Of a stretch of DNA of 64,000 bases, positions 19,301 to 29,141 are shown piece by piece. Both the position numbers and the translations under genes were made by a program. The notes under the pieces were generated by a model, which worked only from the letters and a program-made list of their open reading frames with translations, ran no database searches and was not told where the DNA came from. Source of the stretch: Clostridia bacterium (GTDB taxonomy: Bacteria > Bacillota > Clostridia > Acetivibrionales > DSM-2933); the NCBI GenBank assembly GCA_026418275.1, contig JAOABQ010000099.1, positions 62,001 through 126,000 on the forward strand, given 5' to 3'. Positions within the stretch are counted from its first letter, which is position 1. Each line of letters begins with the position of its first letter.

Positions 19301-21379
19301 TTTCCCTTTTGCATCCACTGCTACACCTGTCGGTCCAGCTCCTACGGTTACATTTCCCACAAAAGTACCATCGTTTTTCAAATGCCCTACGGTGCTGTAG
19401 CTCATCGAATGTGCAACCCAAATATCTCCATTCGGATCAGCAACACACCCCTGTGAGCTAGATCCCCCATTGGAGTAAGTACCTATTAGATTCCCTTGCG
19501 GGTCAAACTTTCGGATTCCACTGCCGCTCGAGCACCATACGTTTCCAAATTTATCTAAAGCAAGGCCATAACTGGAGTAACCCAGTGCCTTCCAATTTTG
19601 TCCACTTGGTCCTGTGAGAGGTTTTGAAGTATCCCACCATAAAAATGAATTGGATGACCAAATAACCCCATTTTTATCAATAAGTCCTCCATATCCGCCA
19701 TAACCCACAGAAGGTTCGGTTCTTTTTATTTTGCCGGTTAAGCCGTCAATCAAATCAAAGATTCTATTTCCTGTGCCACTAACCCAAACATCATTGTCTT
19801 TATTCACGGATACATGTCTTGTTCCACCTGAGCTGACTCTTGTATAATGGATGATACACTCATCCTCCGCGGTAGAAACTCCCCCGTTTGTGTCTGTCCC
19901 GTTTGCATTCGTCCACGGCTTTATATCCCCCAAGCCCGTAGAAGTGTCGCATTTTCCGTTTTTATTTTTATCAATCCACTGGCCATTTTCCATGAGGCCT
20001 ATATGTACAACACTGTTTCCTGCCCGGTTGGCTGCCCAGACATTTCCATTTAGATCAACAGTTGTCCTTGATGGGTCTTTAGGCTGACCGTTAGGAGAAG
20101 TCCAATATTCTCCCTCCACTTTTCCGGTATCCGTATTGATCTTAATAACAGTTCCTTTGCTGGAAACAGCAACCCAAATGTAATTTACCTGTTCAGTGGT
20201 TTCATCCAACTGCAGCTGATCTTTTACATAATCGGATAGGTTTATCATTCTGCCTTCATTAAAATCCTCATCCAACGTATATATCTTGTGGACGGCGTTA
20301 ACGTTTATTTCCACTATATCGGATGCAGACTTCTCTCCGTCAAAGGCAGTCAGTCTTAATAAATATTTTCCACTTAAAGTGAAACGGACAGATGTGGATA
20401 GGCTGTTTTTGTCTTCAAAAACTACTGTTCCGGGACCCTCTATCTTCTCCCACGTATTTGTGGTTTTTTCCAAAGGTCTTTTATCATCCGAGACCGTTCC
20501 GTTTAGAACAGCATGTTCGCGGATGTTGATAGTTTGATCCGGCCCTGCACTAACAACAGGCGGAGCATTGAAAACCGGAACAACCACACTGTAGGAAGTA
20601 GGTGTTGGCGTGGATGTAGGCGTCGGTATTGCAGTGGGTGTTGATGTGGGTGTCGGAACAGCCGTCGGTGCATCGGTCGGCTCGGGTGTTCCACCAGCCG
20701 CAGGAACCGGCCCCTTTGTGCTTTCCACTATAATTTCCAGCTTCTTCAATACAATATCCAGCATTTTTACTGCTTCGGCCCTGGTTACAAGCTTTGTCGG
20801 CCTGAAGGTTTTGTCCGGATAGCCATGAACTACTTCGTGGGATGCCAATATTTTTATACTTTCCTGGGACCAGTTAGGAAAGCTTTTCTCGTCACTAAAT
20901 ACAACTCCGGGGCCTCCTTCAAACATGGGGACTTTTAATAGCCTTTGTGAAAAGACAGCAACCTCTTGTCTGCTCATTTCAACACGCGGCTTAAATGTTC
21001 CGTCGGGAAACCCTTCAATATATCCTTTTTCCGCAGCAGAGGAAACCTCTCTATAAAACCAATCAACAGGTTTTACGTCTTTATAGGAGCTCTTTGCCGC
21101 CGGATTGATGCTATCTAAAATTCTTACAACCATTGCGGTAAATTCCGCCCTGCTTATGAGCTTATCAGGCTTAAACAATCCATCTTCATACCCTTTTACC
21201 CAGCCCTTTAGCCTGAATTTCTCAACCGGTTTTTCTGCCCAATGTCCCTTTATATCCGGAAAACCTTGGGTTAATGAATCTTCATTTGCCCCAGAAAGTC
21301 CCATGGAAGCAAAGGAAAATTGAGTAAAAAACATGGTAATGACAAGTAAGAAAGATAATACCTTACTCTTTGACTTCAT
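13325..21379 (-). CDS. Giant SLH-anchored Rhs/YD-repeat surface protein with variable C-terminal domain
   Basis: 2684 residues. In order: signal peptide (1-25); three S-layer homology domains (about 36-220; [42 protein letters not shown]); Thr/Pro linker (about 226-263); PKD-like domain (about 275-365); an NHL/Vgb-like beta-propeller (about 370-730); a second PKD-like domain (about 850-940); a long TPTNT-type linker (about 945-1070); two Ig-like domains; Rhs N-terminal domain (from about 1265); some 40 YD repeats (about 1420-2350); and the Rhs core ([27 protein letters not shown]) ending near 2480. The last ~205 residues are unlike the rest: a Gly/Ala-rich hydrophobic segment ([19 protein letters not shown]) and an unrecognised 130-residue tail, the place where WapA/Rhs toxins carry their effector. 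GGGGGAG precedes the ATG. Confidence 0.92.
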   Translation of the reverse strand: MKSKSKVLSFLLVITMFFTQFSFASMGLSGANEDSLTQGFPDIKGHWAEKPVEKFRLKGWVKGYEDGLFKPDKLISRAEFTAMVVRILDSINPAAKSSYKDVKPVDWFYREVSSAAEKGYIEGFPDGTFKPRVEMSRQEVAVFSQRLLKVPMFEGGPGVVFSDEKSFPNWSQESIKILASHEVVHGYPDKTFRPTKLVTRAEAVKMLDIVLKKLEIIVESTKGPVPAAGGTPEPTDAPTAVPTPTSTPTAIPTPTSTPTPTSYSVVVPVFNAPPVVSAGPDQTINIREHAVLNGTVSDDKRPLEKTTNTWEKIEGPGTVVFEDKNSLSTSVRFTLSGKYLLRLTAFDGEKSASDIVEINVNAVHKIYTLDEDFNEGRMINLSDYVKDQLQLDETTEQVNYIWVAVSSKGTVIKINTDTGKVEGEYWTSPNGQPKDPSRTTVDLNGNVWAANRAGNSVVHIGLMENGQWIDKNKNGKCDTSTGLGDIKPWTNANGTDTNGGVSTAEDECIIHYTRVSSGGTRHVSVNKDNDVWVSGTGNRIFDLIDGLTGKIKRTEPSVGYGGYGGLIDKNGVIWSSNSFLWWDTSKPLTGPSGQNWKALGYSSYGLALDKFGNVWCSSGSGIRKFDPQGNLIGTYSNGGSSSQGCVADPNGDIWVAHSMSYSTVGHLKNDGTFVGNVTVGAGPTGVAVDAKGKIWATNYTSGTVSRIDPNAGPMGQDGKTPVGAVDFTTEYLGGTLYNYSDMTGSTLTGAPKEGTWTATFDSKEDEIEWGSIGWNGELRNDSSMTVSVCSSVYGTDYSTPQIVKNGQQMPVPNGRFLKVNVAFKRSSDGQSPILTDLTIGSKGYNLEKKANAAPVVDIGEDTSIQVDQSLDLIGNVTDDCLAEGDSLVFLWSKESGPGEVTFSSQASFKAKVTFNVPGDYVFKLSASDGSLTGSSLIKVRVNPLPTATPTNTPTNTPTNTPTNTPTATPTATPTNTPTNTPTNTPTNTPTNTPTNTPTATPTATPTPTATPTDTPTNTPTATPTNTPTNTPTATPTNTPTNTPTATPTNTPTNTPTDTPTIVPTDTPTPTLPGGDLEKPVVAISVDREVVNPENNVEITVTAVDNVGVVSKSLTINGENYVLDSSGKVIFMPISAGIYKVEAKAKDAAGNEGTAAKTITVIVNGDIVNPVVAITAPQEGAKISAPTDIIGTASDESLTYYTLEYSLKDKNEYIKFAEETQSITGGVLGKLDTTVMRNGVYDIKLTALDEGGNIASTVTTVQVEGEMKVGNFSMDFTDLAVPVAGIPMTVTRNYDSRIKAIGDFGIGWTLGIKNVTLSESCVPGEEWEQLSSGSFISKKYYLKETKDHTVTVTYPDGSTDEFKMKLNPESNPLMPIETVDVSFVPKSGTSSQLEALTGNSLLFYLDQLVDYDMEVYNPQRYKLTTKEGNVYIINQDTGLESITDTNGNTVTFDRNGIVHSAGKSITFTRDFLGRISKITDPQGNFLTYTYDYYGDLVSVRDQEGNLTRFTYNSSHGLVDIFDARGIRPARNEYDDSGRLLAHIDSQGNRFEYTHNVGAREEIIKDRMGNVTVIGYDVKGNVISKTDALGKTVLFTYDDRKNKLTETDALGNTTTYTYDSGNNIASVTDPLGGKTEYTYNSRSQVLTEKDSLGNTIQYNYDSRGNLTTQKDSLGNTMVFTYDSKGNMLSMTDGLGRTAKYTYDANGNKTSETDPDGNVISYTYDSNGNQLSKTVTVGSGDNAQKITTSYEYDGLNRLVKTIDAYGTVTSCEYNSIGKKSAEIDAEGQRTEFEYDLFGNLSEIKYPDGTKESFVYDKESRKLSETDRSDRTTKYVYNAVGKVVKTIYPDGSVAETLYNDAGKIVKKIDENGKTTEYQYDKAGRNTEVKDALGNTAKYEYDNNGNLIKRVDAKGNITEYVYDVNSRKIKTLYADGTYTGVTYDAVGNKIAVTDQAGKTTKYEYDTAGRLIKVIDALNHQTVFEYDCLGNRISQQDANGNKTTFEYDKLGRRIKKTLPLGMSETFIYDSMGRVKSRTDFNGKTTTFEYDRNGLLSKKTYSDGAFEAFTYYPSGKRKTVTDKRGITSFEYDLRDRLIKQVNPDLSEIRYTYDAAGNKTSVMTPSGTTLYGYDALNRLISVKGPNGKETVYTYDAVGNRKSISYPNGSITEYTYDVLNRLTKLVNKKSSGDVITSYEYILGASGNRTKVIENSGRVVEYSYDDTYKLISEKIIQGAASMQFTYTYDGVGNRLTKKESDTTVNYSYDANDRLLSDGLNTYSYDNNGNMLSKVDGGQIINYSYDGANRLVKAVLAAANPSTVEYGYDVDGIRVEKVVDGKSISYLVDKNGDYAKVLEERDASGFLVSYVYGDDLISQTRNGIESYYHYDGLGSTRALTDTAGNTTDTYTYDAFGILLDKTGSTINDYLYTGEQYDPNLGFYYLRARYMDPSTGRFVTMDAYEGNIFDPVSLHKYLYADCNPVSNTDPSGYFSFSLSGLMTSMAISAVLNTIICYDASAGLKGIVTNFLVGALEGAAFYGIGGAAIKLASKFWRFIQFTRLTVPVIKVFEKVVPMAGGASIPGTNFFTQFVFKTSVGDFFISSSLKNGAVAGALKHIVNELLKNGGRAGGTQLAEALALKELEAAIEMAVMQGLKNKTKMYVVTSFAEWELIFETEVAAGYLIKLFHAVPKILH
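18170..18550. repeat. Low-complexity tandem repeat encoding the TPTNTPTAT linker
   Basis: About 380 bases made of 12-base units read on the minus strand as (A/T)-P-T-(N/A/D)-T-P-T. It lies inside the Rhs gene, keeps the frame and encodes an extended Thr/Pro linker of some 125 residues of the kind common in clostridial surface proteins. The complementary strand shows an open Val/Gly-rich frame that is a shadow. Confidence 0.9.
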
Positions 21380-21637
21380 TATTTTCTCCCCCTAAATCTT
21401 AAAATTGGTACTTTTTTCTATATAGTTCTATCATTTGTAATATTACCACAAAATAATTTCAACATAAAGGAACTTTTAATAATTTTTCTTTCGCTTGTTT
21501 TAAAAATATGATAAAATAGTATTAATAGTCGTTAATTTCTCATTTTCCAAATATATTATGTAAATCTCAATACTGCCCGTCTTTGCGTAATTTTTTCTGC
21601 GTAGTCTCCAAATTAGCCGAGGAGGATTGAATTTAGA

Positions 21638-22441
21638 ATGACAAAGGATTCTAATAGTAATCTTTTTGATAACCTTGCAGGCTTTGGCTTAGATAATTTA
21701 GACGAAATTTCTGTTTATGAAGAAAAGGAAGACCCTAAAAAAGGCATAAAGGATTGTGTTCAAGTTAACCCGGCAAGCTTTGTGTACGAAAGGAAAGTTG
21801 ATTGTCCTGTCTGCGGCAGACATATTCAAGTACGTGCGGTTAAGACCTCAGGTGTACGAATCCTATCTAAAGACAGCGACTTTATGGTTTATTATCAGGA
21901 GCCAAATCCCTCTTTTTATGATGCCTGGCTATGCACGTACTGCGGTTATGCGTCTCTTTCAAATAAATTTAACACAGTCAGTGACAAACAAAAAAAGCTT
22001 ATTCGTGATAACATAACACCCAAATGGAAATTTGAGAAAACCTATCCACATTTATATGATGTGGATACGGCAATTGAAATCCACCAAATTGCTCTATTAA
22101 ATAGTATCGTGAAACAAGCAAAAGATAGTGAAAAAGCAATGATATGCTTAAAAATTGCCTGGCTCCACAGGATCAAAAATAACCCTGAAGGCGAAAATAA
22201 GTTTCTTAACCAAGCTCAGCAAGGTTTTCTGAAAGCCCTGGAAAAGGAAGATTTCCCTGTAGTAGGCCTGGATCAAGCAAGTCTCCAGTATCTTATCGGT
22301 GAACTATATCGCAGGTTGAGCGACCCCTCCAACGCCCTTTTATGGTTTGGAAGAGTTCTGGCCAGTAGGAATGCAACGCCTAAGATTAAGGATATGGCAC
22401 GCACCCAAAAAGATTTGATTTATAGTACAGCCCAGAAATAA
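21638..22441 (+). CDS. DUF2225 family protein
   Basis: 267-residue cytoplasmic protein of the DUF2225 family, widespread in Clostridia and of unknown function. Two zinc-ligand-like pairs are visible: CPVCGR (about 57-62) and CTYCGY (about 99-104). The C-terminal half is helical and TPR-like (SEKAMICLKIAWLHR, GELYRRLSDPSNALLWFGRV). Start ATG follows a GAGGAGGATT box at a longish distance. It stands alone between the Rhs gene and the convergent M23 peptidase gene. Confidence 0.85.
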   Translation: MTKDSNSNLFDNLAGFGLDNLDEISVYEEKEDPKKGIKDCVQVNPASFVYERKVDCPVCGRHIQVRAVKTSGVRILSKDSDFMVYYQEPNPSFYDAWLCTYCGYASLSNKFNTVSDKQKKLIRDNITPKWKFEKTYPHLYDVDTAIEIHQIALLNSIVKQAKDSEKAMICLKIAWLHRIKNNPEGENKFLNQAQQGFLKALEKEDFPVVGLDQASLQYLIGELYRRLSDPSNALLWFGRVLASRNATPKIKDMARTQKDLIYSTAQK

Positions 22442-22465
22442 GGAAGGAATCAATGCCTTAATGAT

Positions 22466-22504
22466 AAAAAGCAGTGAGTATTTACATATACCCACTGCTT
22501 TTAT
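22466..22504. terminator. Bidirectional terminator
   Basis: AAAAGCAGTG (22467-22476) pairs with CACTGCTTTT (22493-22502); T-rich on both strands, between convergent DUF2225 and M23 peptidase genes. Confidence 0.8.
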
Positions 22505-22512
22505 AATGCGTT

Positions 22513-23364
22513 TTATTTTTTATTCAAATATGTTGAAGGATCCACAGGTTCATCATTTTTCAAAACCTCAAAATGCAGATGTGCTTGGTCAGCAGCTTCA
22601 AAATTTGCTGTATTTCCTACGCTTCCAATTACATCTCCCTGCTTCAGCTTTTGATTGGGGGTTACCATGTTATCGCTGGCCAGGTTGGCATACACGGTTT
22701 TTATACCGTTTTGATGGTCAACTACAATGGTTATGCCTAACCTGGGATCATTTTTCACTTCATACACAACGCCGTCTGCAACCACCTTTACCGGTGTTCC
22801 CCGGTCGGAAGCCAAATCAAGTCCACTATGTGTTCTCCATTCATCCAATGTTTTTGAAAACACAAGTTTATCCTGTGCATATTCCAGTATTACATTTCCG
22901 AATACAGGCATAGCAAACTTTTGTACTTTAGCCGGACTTACCTTTTTATTATCCGTACTTGTATTGGCTTTGCCGGTACCGTTTTTATTTGTAGATTTGT
23001 CCTCTTTCGGGGGCATCGTTTGCTTATTCTCATTGGCTTGCGGTTTGGGAGTTGCAATTGCCTTATTGTCTTGCTCTTTTGCTGATGCAACGCCTGAAGA
23101 CGTATCTACTGAAGGCTGTAATGCCACTTTCCCCTCATTATTTGAAGCTTTATTATTGAATTCTTCAGGAATTATTTTCTGAGCATCATAGTCTTCATCT
23201 GACGATGCAATATCATAAGTTGAGACAAAATATCCTACAACACCTATGATAGCTATACAAAGTACCAGAACAACATAAAAACCCTTTTTGTCGAAAAATT
23301 CTAAAATCCCTTTCCTCGAAGTTTTCTTATCAGGAAACAATTTTTTAATATTCACAATTTCCAC
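22513..23364 (-). CDS. M23 family metallopeptidase, SpoIIQ-like
   Basis: 283-residue single-pass membrane protein: short cytoplasmic N-terminus, one helix (about 29-50, FYVVLVLCIAIIGVVGYFV), a low-complexity Lys/Thr/Asn spacer (about 60-150) and a LytM/M23 domain (about 155-280). Zinc-site motifs are intact: HSGLDLA (H-x3-D) and HLHFEV (H-x-H). The layout is that of SpoIIQ, the forespore partner of SpoIIIAH; clostridial SpoIIQ, unlike that of Bacillus, keeps the catalytic His. A vegetative wall endopeptidase remains possible. GGAGGTGG precedes the ATG. Confidence 0.82.
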   Translation of the reverse strand: MEIVNIKKLFPDKKTSRKGILEFFDKKGFYVVLVLCIAIIGVVGYFVSTYDIASSDEDYDAQKIIPEEFNNKASNNEGKVALQPSVDTSSGVASAKEQDNKAIATPKPQANENKQTMPPKEDKSTNKNGTGKANTSTDNKKVSPAKVQKFAMPVFGNVILEYAQDKLVFSKTLDEWRTHSGLDLASDRGTPVKVVADGVVYEVKNDPRLGITIVVDHQNGIKTVYANLASDNMVTPNQKLKQGDVIGSVGNTANFEAADQAHLHFEVLKNDEPVDPSTYLNKK

Positions 23365-23443
23365 CTCCGTATATTATTGTTACCGAGAGTGGGAACAATA
23401 TACATCGCATGGAAAAAATATTGTATAAAAATGCTAAGTGTAT

Positions 23444-23472
23444 TAAAAAAGCCTTCCTGTTAAGGAAAGCTT
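23444..23472 (-). terminator. Terminator of prs
   Basis: On the minus strand AAGCTTTCCT pairs with AGGAAGGCTT around TAAC, followed by TTTTTTAA, just after the prs stop. Confidence 0.75.
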
Positions 23473-23478
23473 CTTCTT

Positions 23479-24444
23479 TTACGCATCCTGTTGTGTAAAT
23501 AGTGTGCTGATGGATATATCTCCATAAATTCTTTCAATGGCTTCTGCAAAAACACTTGCCACAGACAGAACCTTAATTTTATCAATTTTCTTTTCATCCG
23601 TGAGGGGAATGGTATTTAATATTACAAGTTCTTTCAAGTTGGACTTCATAATTCTTTCTATAGCCGGACCTGATAAAACCGCATGTGTACAACAAGCGTA
23701 TACTTCCTTTGCTCCCATATCCAAAAGAGCCTGGATACCATTAATCATGGTTCCACCCGTATCAATCAAATCATCTACAACAACGACTCTTTTATCCCTT
23801 ACATCCCCGATAATATTCATAACTTCACAAACATTTGCCTTAGGCCTTCTTTTATCAATGATAGCCAATGGAGCATCCAGCCTTTCGGCAAATTTCCTTG
23901 ATCTTGTTACACTTCCTACATCCGGAGAAACAACAACAATATCATCAAGATTTTCAAACTTGTTTTTGAAATATTCTGCAAGAATGGGCACTCCTACCAA
24001 GTGGTCTACCGGTATATCAAAAAATCCCTGTAATTGGGGAGCATGCAGGTCCATTGTTAGAACCCGGTCTGCACCTGCAACCGTTAAAAGATTTGCTACA
24101 ACCTTTGCCGAGATAGGATCTCTTGCTTTTGCTTTCCTATCCTGTCTTGCATATCCAAAATAAGGCATTACCGCTGTAATTCTCCCTGCTGATGCCCTTT
24201 TTAAAGCATCTATCATGATGAGAAGTTCAACCAGGTTGTCATTGACAGGTGTACATGTAGATTGGATTAAAAAAACATCGGAACCTCTAACAACCTCGTT
24301 TATGTTTACTGATATTTCACCATCACTGAAGCTCCCAACTGATGCATTTCCCACAGGAAGACCTATTTTTTCCGCAATTTCTTCTGCTAATTCCCGGTGT
24401 GAGTTACCCGAAAAAATCTTAATGTCTTTTCCATGCAAGTTCAT
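23479..24444 (-). CDS. prs: Ribose-phosphate pyrophosphokinase
   Basis: Makes PRPP from ribose 5-phosphate and ATP for purine, pyrimidine, His and Trp synthesis. About 321 residues, class I. Motifs: [11 protein letters not shown] near the N-terminus, [17 protein letters not shown] (flexible loop), [16 protein letters not shown] and the PRPP loop [12 protein letters not shown] (about 220-231). Of two in-frame ATGs, 24444 lies seven bases from AAGGAG and is preferred to 24450, which almost touches it. Last gene of the conserved purR-spoVG-glmU-prs order; the 125-base gap to glmU suggests cotranscription. Confidence 0.96.
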   Translation of the reverse strand: MNLHGKDIKIFSGNSHRELAEEIAEKIGLPVGNASVGSFSDGEISVNINEVVRGSDVFLIQSTCTPVNDNLVELLIMIDALKRASAGRITAVMPYFGYARQDRKAKARDPISAKVVANLLTVAGADRVLTMDLHAPQLQGFFDIPVDHLVGVPILAEYFKNKFENLDDIVVVSPDVGSVTRSRKFAERLDAPLAIIDKRRPKANVCEVMNIIGDVRDKRVVVVDDLIDTGGTMINGIQALLDMGAKEVYACCTHAVLSGPAIERIMKSNLKELVILNTIPLTDEKKIDKIKVLSVASVFAEAIERIYGDISISTLFTQQDA

Positions 24445-24569
24445 TATCATACTCCTTTCAGAAAGCGTTTTTTCCGGTATATAAATATACCTTAAGCCCT
24501 CATTCGTTTATATCGATAATTTATTAAACCAAGCCCAAAAGCTTTGTTTTTCTTAAGCCAGTAAATCCT

Positions 24570-25949
24570 TTAGTCCTTTTTATGAAGCCCTTTTTTCAAA
24601 ACCCACTCTTCCTTAACAACCTGGCGGCTTCTGGCAATAGCAAGGGCATTTTCGGGTACTTCCTCCGTAATGGTGGAACCGGCAGCAATATACGCATTTT
24701 CCTTCACCGTTACAGGGGATACAAGATTTACATTACAGCCGATAAAAGCATTGTTTTCCACGACCGTTTTACTTTTTTTCTTTCCGTCATAGTTTACAAC
24801 AACTACTCCACAACCAAGATTCACATTTTTTCCTATTTCTGCATCCCCTACATAGGTTAAATGTGAAATTTTAGTATCATCTCCAATGACCGATTTCTTT
24901 ACTTCAACAAAATCACCGATTTTAACATTCTTTCCAATTATACTGTCTGGCCGGATATAGGCAAAAGGTCCTACCGAAGTATTATTATCCACCGAGCTTT
25001 GCATAATAACCGATTGGTGAACAGCCACTCCGTCACCTATTTTAGATGAAACGATTCTACTGTTAGGACCAATAACACAATCCTCTCCAATTACGGTTTT
25101 ACCCTCAATAATTGTTCCCGGGTAAATCACCGTATCCATCCCGATTTTTACATCTTCATCAATATATGTTGAAGCAGGGTCTATAACGGTAACACCTGCT
25201 TTCATATTCCTTAAAAGAATCCTCTTTTTCAAGATCTCCGAAGCTTCTGCAAGTTGAACCCGGTCATTAATTCCGAGAATTTCGGTGGAGTCTTCAATAA
25301 TATAGGCACCTACCTTTAAACCTTTTCCAATAAGTACCTCTAATGTATCCGGCAGATAATATTCTCCCTGGCTGTTATTGTTCCTTATTTCCTTTAAGGA
25401 TTCTATCAGCTCCTTAATTTTAAAACAATACATTCCGGAGTTTATTTCCTTAATATTCTTTTCTTCTTTATTTGCATCCTTATGTTCAACGATCTTTAAA
25501 ACGTTTCCATGTTTGTCTCTTACAACTCTTCCATATCCTTCAGGATTATCCAAAACAGCTGTTATTACGGTAGCGGCATTATTATTTTCCCGGTGAAACT
25601 TAATGGTATTGGAAATGGTCTTCGTTGTAACGAGAGGAGTATCTCCGCACAAAACTACGACTGTGCCATCTTTTCCCTGCATATATTCAACTGCCTGCAT
25701 AACTGCATGTCCTGTACCGAGCTGTTCTTCCTGGACAGCATATTTTACATGATCTCCCATACATTCTCTAACCTGTTCTGCTTTATGCCCGATAATTAGC
25801 ACACACTCTTCTACTCCCGCACCTTTGACTGCACTGTATACCCACTTAATAAGAGGCTTTCCGCATACCGTATGTACAACCTTTGAGTTTTTAGATTTCA
25901 TTCTTTTTCCTTCGCCTGCCGCTAGAACTACCGCCATAAGATGTTCCAT
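24570..25949 (-). CDS. glmU: Bifunctional UDP-N-acetylglucosamine pyrophosphorylase / glucosamine-1-phosphate N-acetyltransferase
   Basis: Last two steps to UDP-GlcNAc for peptidoglycan and wall polymers. 459 residues. N-terminal uridylyltransferase: VVLAAGEGKRMKSKNSKVVH (the usual Pro before Lys-Val is Ser) and VVLCGDTPLV; C-terminal left-handed beta-helix of hexapeptides from about 255 (IGEDCVIGPNSRI, VGDAEIGKNVNLGCG) ending ITEEVPENALAIARSRQ. The ATG at 25949 follows GGGGAG by seven bases and matches the usual GlmU N-terminus; an in-frame start 12 codons upstream is not supported. Confidence 0.95.
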   Translation of the reverse strand: MEHLMAVVLAAGEGKRMKSKNSKVVHTVCGKPLIKWVYSAVKGAGVEECVLIIGHKAEQVRECMGDHVKYAVQEEQLGTGHAVMQAVEYMQGKDGTVVVLCGDTPLVTTKTISNTIKFHRENNNAATVITAVLDNPEGYGRVVRDKHGNVLKIVEHKDANKEEKNIKEINSGMYCFKIKELIESLKEIRNNNSQGEYYLPDTLEVLIGKGLKVGAYIIEDSTEILGINDRVQLAEASEILKKRILLRNMKAGVTVIDPASTYIDEDVKIGMDTVIYPGTIIEGKTVIGEDCVIGPNSRIVSSKIGDGVAVHQSVIMQSSVDNNTSVGPFAYIRPDSIIGKNVKIGDFVEVKKSVIGDDTKISHLTYVGDAEIGKNVNLGCGVVVVNYDGKKKSKTVVENNAFIGCNVNLVSPVTVKENAYIAAGSTITEEVPENALAIARSRQVVKEEWVLKKGLHKKD

Positions 25950-26181
25950 TTTATTACTCCCCTTTCCGAATCTAGAAGCAATCAAGGCCTAAAGCAATTT
26001 ATTATCTATTACCTTCTTTTACTATATGAATAAAATCATGTAAATGCCAATAAAATAATGTTTTATCACTTCATTTTGGCCACATATATTTTCTCATTTT
26101 TCATTGAAATTTTCAACTGTAAAAAAAAAAGTATATACATTTTCTAAATTTGTTTTACTTTTGCGAAAAAGGCATAAATAA

Positions 26182-26211
26182 AGACACTTAATACCTATGT
26201 ACTAAGTGTCT
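26182..26211 (-). terminator. Terminator of spoVG
   Basis: AGACACTTA (26182-26190) pairs with TAAGTGTCT (26203-26211); on the minus strand the stem is followed by TTATTTATG. It separates spoVG from glmU, which therefore probably has its own promoter in the next 200 bases. Confidence 0.7.
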
Positions 26212-26224
26212 GGTTTTATTTTAC

Positions 26225-26488
26225 TTATTCTTCAACGTTTGTAGATTCAAACTTTTCTATAATTGCCTTTTGGATTTTTTCTCTAGCAGTTGCATTAATT
26301 GGATGTGCTATATCCCTAAATTCTCCATCTGGGGTTTTTCTGCTAGGCATTGCAATAAATAACCCATTTTGACTTTCAATAATTTTAATATCATGTACAA
26401 CAAACTCATTATCAAAAGTAACTGATACAACAGCCTTCATTTTACCCTCAGCATCAATTCTTCTAATGCGCACATCTGTGATTTCCAT
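26225..26488 (-). CDS. spoVG: Septation regulator SpoVG
   Basis: 87-residue SpoVG, a small nucleic-acid-binding regulator that affects septation, sporulation and wall-related genes. The sequence is near-canonical: [49 protein letters not shown] and [12 protein letters not shown]. The ATG at 26488 lies eight bases from AAGGTGG and matches the conserved N-terminus; the GTG four codons upstream is not preferred. A very good SigH promoter match lies just upstream. Confidence 0.96.
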   Translation of the reverse strand: MEITDVRIRRIDAEGKMKAVVSVTFDNEFVVHDIKIIESQNGLFIAMPSRKTPDGEFRDIAHPINATAREKIQKAIIEKFESTNVEE

Positions 26489-26536
26489 CGATGTTACCAC
26501 CTTCCATAATTATTATTTATTTTACGCACTTTATGT

Positions 26537-26565
26537 ATATTCGCCAAAAAATTATTTTTTCCTTC
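26537..26565 (-). promoter_or_regulatory. SigH-type promoter of spoVG
   Basis: On the minus strand GAAGGAAAA (-35; consensus RnAGGAwWW) at 26557-26565, an 11-base spacer, then GGCGAATAT (-10; consensus RnnGAATww) at 26537-26545. Both boxes fit every position of the Bacillus SigH consensus as I know it. Transcription would start near 26530, about 40 bases before the spoVG ATG. spoVG is a classic SigH gene in Bacillus subtilis. Confidence 0.75.
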
Positions 26566-26625
26566 TTTATTTGTGCAAATTCCATACGTTTTTATTATAA
26601 AGCCATTTTAACGTCACTTATATTA

Positions 26626-27444
26626 TTATGCCCAATTCATGCTTGGCTTTATGTCTATATTATCGTTTTCTTCGTTAAAATTATGCAAGGTCATTATGGA
26701 AAAATAGTTATCTACTAACTTTTTTTTAGGTTCAGCAGTTTCTACCAATACACCAATACCTACAACTTCGCATTCAAACTCCTTGGATAGCTCAATAATG
26801 CCCTTTGCCGTCCCTCCTCCTTTCATAAAGTCATCAATAAAGAGAATTTTGGAATGCCTCTTCAGTGCCTTTAAAGACAAAACCATATTTTGGATCTTCC
26901 TGGAAGACCCCGATACATAATTGATATTTACCGAGGCACCATCTGTTGCTTCACTCGTATGTCTTACTATAACCAAAGGTACATTTAAATATTTTGCCGT
27001 CATAAAAGCAAGTGGAATCCCTTTTGTTTCAACAGTGACTACATAATCAATTTCACGTTTATAAAATTGACCTACAAATATTTTCCCTATATTGGACACT
27101 TTATCCGGATTATATATAATATCCAGCATATAAAGATATCCACCAGGTAATATTCTTTCCCGTTTTTTTAATTCGTCACACATTTTATCTATGCTATTAT
27201 TTATCTGTGAAATGCTTAATGTGGGAACAAACCTTACACCACCTGAAGCTCCGGCAATGGTCTCAATAACACCCATTCCAAATTTTGAAAACAAATTCTG
27301 AATAATATCAATGTCTTCACTCACGGTCGATTTGGCGGATCCGAACATTTCTGCGAACCCTCCAAGTGTAAATATTTTGCCTGGTGAGTCAGACAACATT
27401 TTAGTCATTACCGAAAACCTTTCATTCTTTTGCAGCTTGTCCAT
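26626..27444 (-). CDS. purR: Pur operon repressor PurR
   Basis: 272-residue regulator of purine genes that responds to PRPP. N-terminal winged helix (about 8-75; FTLGGFAEMFGSAKSTVSED) and C-terminal phosphoribosyltransferase-like domain with the PRPP loop ILFIDDFMKGGGTAKG (about 202-217). ETIAGASGGVRFVP is characteristic of the family. Directly upstream of spoVG in the order usual for Firmicutes and divergent from murC. Confidence 0.94.
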   Translation of the reverse strand: MDKLQKNERFSVMTKMLSDSPGKIFTLGGFAEMFGSAKSTVSEDIDIIQNLFSKFGMGVIETIAGASGGVRFVPTLSISQINNSIDKMCDELKKRERILPGGYLYMLDIIYNPDKVSNIGKIFVGQFYKREIDYVVTVETKGIPLAFMTAKYLNVPLVIVRHTSEATDGASVNINYVSGSSRKIQNMVLSLKALKRHSKILFIDDFMKGGGTAKGIIELSKEFECEVVGIGVLVETAEPKKKLVDNYFSIMTLHNFNEENDNIDIKPSMNWA

Positions 27445-27474
27445 CTTATACCTCTTTATTTAAAGTTGATTTTT

Positions 27475-27504
27475 CGAATATTATACTATATATTATCGAA
27501 TATT
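27475..27504. promoter_or_regulatory. Candidate PurR-box-like repeats upstream of purR
   Basis: Two copies of TCGAATATT lie as direct repeats 22 bases apart (27474-27482 and 27496-27504), 30-60 bases before the purR start. The core resembles the CGAA part of the Bacillus PurBox, but that operator is an inverted pair, so the assignment is weak. Confidence 0.3.
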
Positions 27505-27685
27505 TTAATATAAATTATATTAAATATTCATTATAATTGAATAAGAGTTCCTTTTTTTATCAATAATTACTATAATAATTATTAAAGAAGTCCCGTATAA
27601 TAGTAATTGGAACTTTTAAAATAGAAAAAAATGTTGTATGATTATTTTTTATAGGTATTGATTTGATTGCAAAGGAGTGTTTATT

Positions 27686-29083
27686 TTGTCTCAATCCAGC
27701 CTTTTAGAATCCCCAGAAATTAAAAATGTCCATTTTGTGGGTATCGGTGGTATAAGTATGAGCGGCTTGGCAGAAATTCTTCTAAGCCTTGGTTATAGAG
27801 TTTCAGGGTCTGACTTAAAAACTTCCAATTTAACAAACCGGCTTCAGGAAATGGGAGCCGTCATCTATCAAGGGCATCGGGAAGAAAACATTCAAGGTCC
27901 GGACTTGGTGGTATACACTGCAGCGGTTAAGGAAAACAACCCGGAATTAGTAAGGGCCAAAAGCTTAAATATACCGCTAATTGACCGGGCAGAGCTTTTA
28001 GGGCAGGTTATGAAGAAATACAAATTTAATATAGCTGTATCCGGAACCCATGGAAAGACAACAACAACGTCTATGATTACAATGATTATGCTTGAAGCCG
28101 GCTTGGATCCGACCATACATATTGGTGGAGAACTTAAATCCATCGGAGGAAACACAAAAATCGGCGGGAATGAATTTTTTATTACTGAAGCCTGCGAATA
28201 TGTTGAAAGCTTTTTAAAGTTTCATCCCTACCTGGCCGTCGTATTAAACATAGAATCCGACCATCTTGACTATTTCCGGGACATTGAACATATTAAAGAG
28301 TCTTTTTACAAATTTACCTCTTTAATCCCTGATAACGGCTATCTGGTCGGCTGTCTGGATGATGAAAATGTGACGTGGCTTCTGGATAAGGTTTCATGCA
28401 AAAAAATTACTTACGGAATCAAATCGGAAAACGCCATGTGGAGCGCAAGCAATATCACCTTTGATGAATCAGGCTGTGCAGCTTACAAACTCATGAGAGA
28501 TAAACAGGAGATCGGTGAAATTAAACTCAGTGTGCCGGGTATTCATAATGTCAACAACTCTTTAGCTGCCATCGCATCCAGCCAAGTATTTGGCTGCGGC
28601 ATCGAAGCGATTAAAGCCGGGTTATATAAGTTTTCCGGGACCCATCGGCGCTTTGAATTAAAAGGCGTATGCAACAATATTAAAGTCGTAGACGATTACG
28701 CCCATCATCCATCTGAAATAAAGGCTACCCTAAAGGCTGCAAAAAATAGCACACATTCAAAAATATGGTGTATATTTCAACCGCATACCTATACAAGAAC
28801 AAAAATGCTCTTAAATGATTTTGCCGGTTCCTTTGAGGATGCGCATCATGTCATTATTTCGGATATATATGCAGCCCGGGAAGTTGATAAGGGAGAAATT
28901 CATTCCAAAACCCTGGCTGAGAAGATTAATCTCAGTGAATCCAAAGCCATCTATATGGACCGCTTCGAGGCCATTGTAGATTATTTAAAGGAGCATGCCT
29001 CCCCAGGAGACTTGATTATTACCATGGGTGCAGGGGATATCTATAAAGTCGGAGAGATGTATATTAGTAAACAGTGCAATTAA
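27686..29083 (+). CDS. murC: UDP-N-acetylmuramate-L-alanine ligase
   Basis: Adds L-Ala to UDP-MurNAc, the first amino acid of the peptidoglycan stem. 465 residues. Motifs: VHFVGIGGISMSGLAEIL (N-terminal Rossmann region), the ATP loop SGTHGKTTTTSMI (about 115-127), NIESDHLDYF, and FSGTHRRFELKG followed by DDYAHHPSEIKATL (about 335-348). The TTG at 27686 is taken as start because AAAGGAG precedes it by eight bases; the GTG at 27677 overlaps that box. Confidence 0.95.
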   Translation: MSQSSLLESPEIKNVHFVGIGGISMSGLAEILLSLGYRVSGSDLKTSNLTNRLQEMGAVIYQGHREENIQGPDLVVYTAAVKENNPELVRAKSLNIPLIDRAELLGQVMKKYKFNIAVSGTHGKTTTTSMITMIMLEAGLDPTIHIGGELKSIGGNTKIGGNEFFITEACEYVESFLKFHPYLAVVLNIESDHLDYFRDIEHIKESFYKFTSLIPDNGYLVGCLDDENVTWLLDKVSCKKITYGIKSENAMWSASNITFDESGCAAYKLMRDKQEIGEIKLSVPGIHNVNNSLAAIASSQVFGCGIEAIKAGLYKFSGTHRRFELKGVCNNIKVVDDYAHHPSEIKATLKAAKNSTHSKIWCIFQPHTYTRTKMLLNDFAGSFEDAHHVIISDIYAAREVDKGEIHSKTLAEKINLSESKAIYMDRFEAIVDYLKEHASPGDLIITMGAGDIYKVGEMYISKQCN

Positions 29084-29103
29084 AATAAAAATGATCACAT
29101 ATT

Positions 29104-29130
29104 AAAAGTGCCCATTACGGGCACTTTTTT
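29104..29130. terminator. Bidirectional terminator between murC and fabZ
   Basis: AAAAGTGCCC (29104-29113) pairs perfectly with GGGCACTTTT (29119-29128) around ATTAC, T-rich on both strands. Confidence 0.9.
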
Positions 29131-29141
29131 TAACTAAAACT

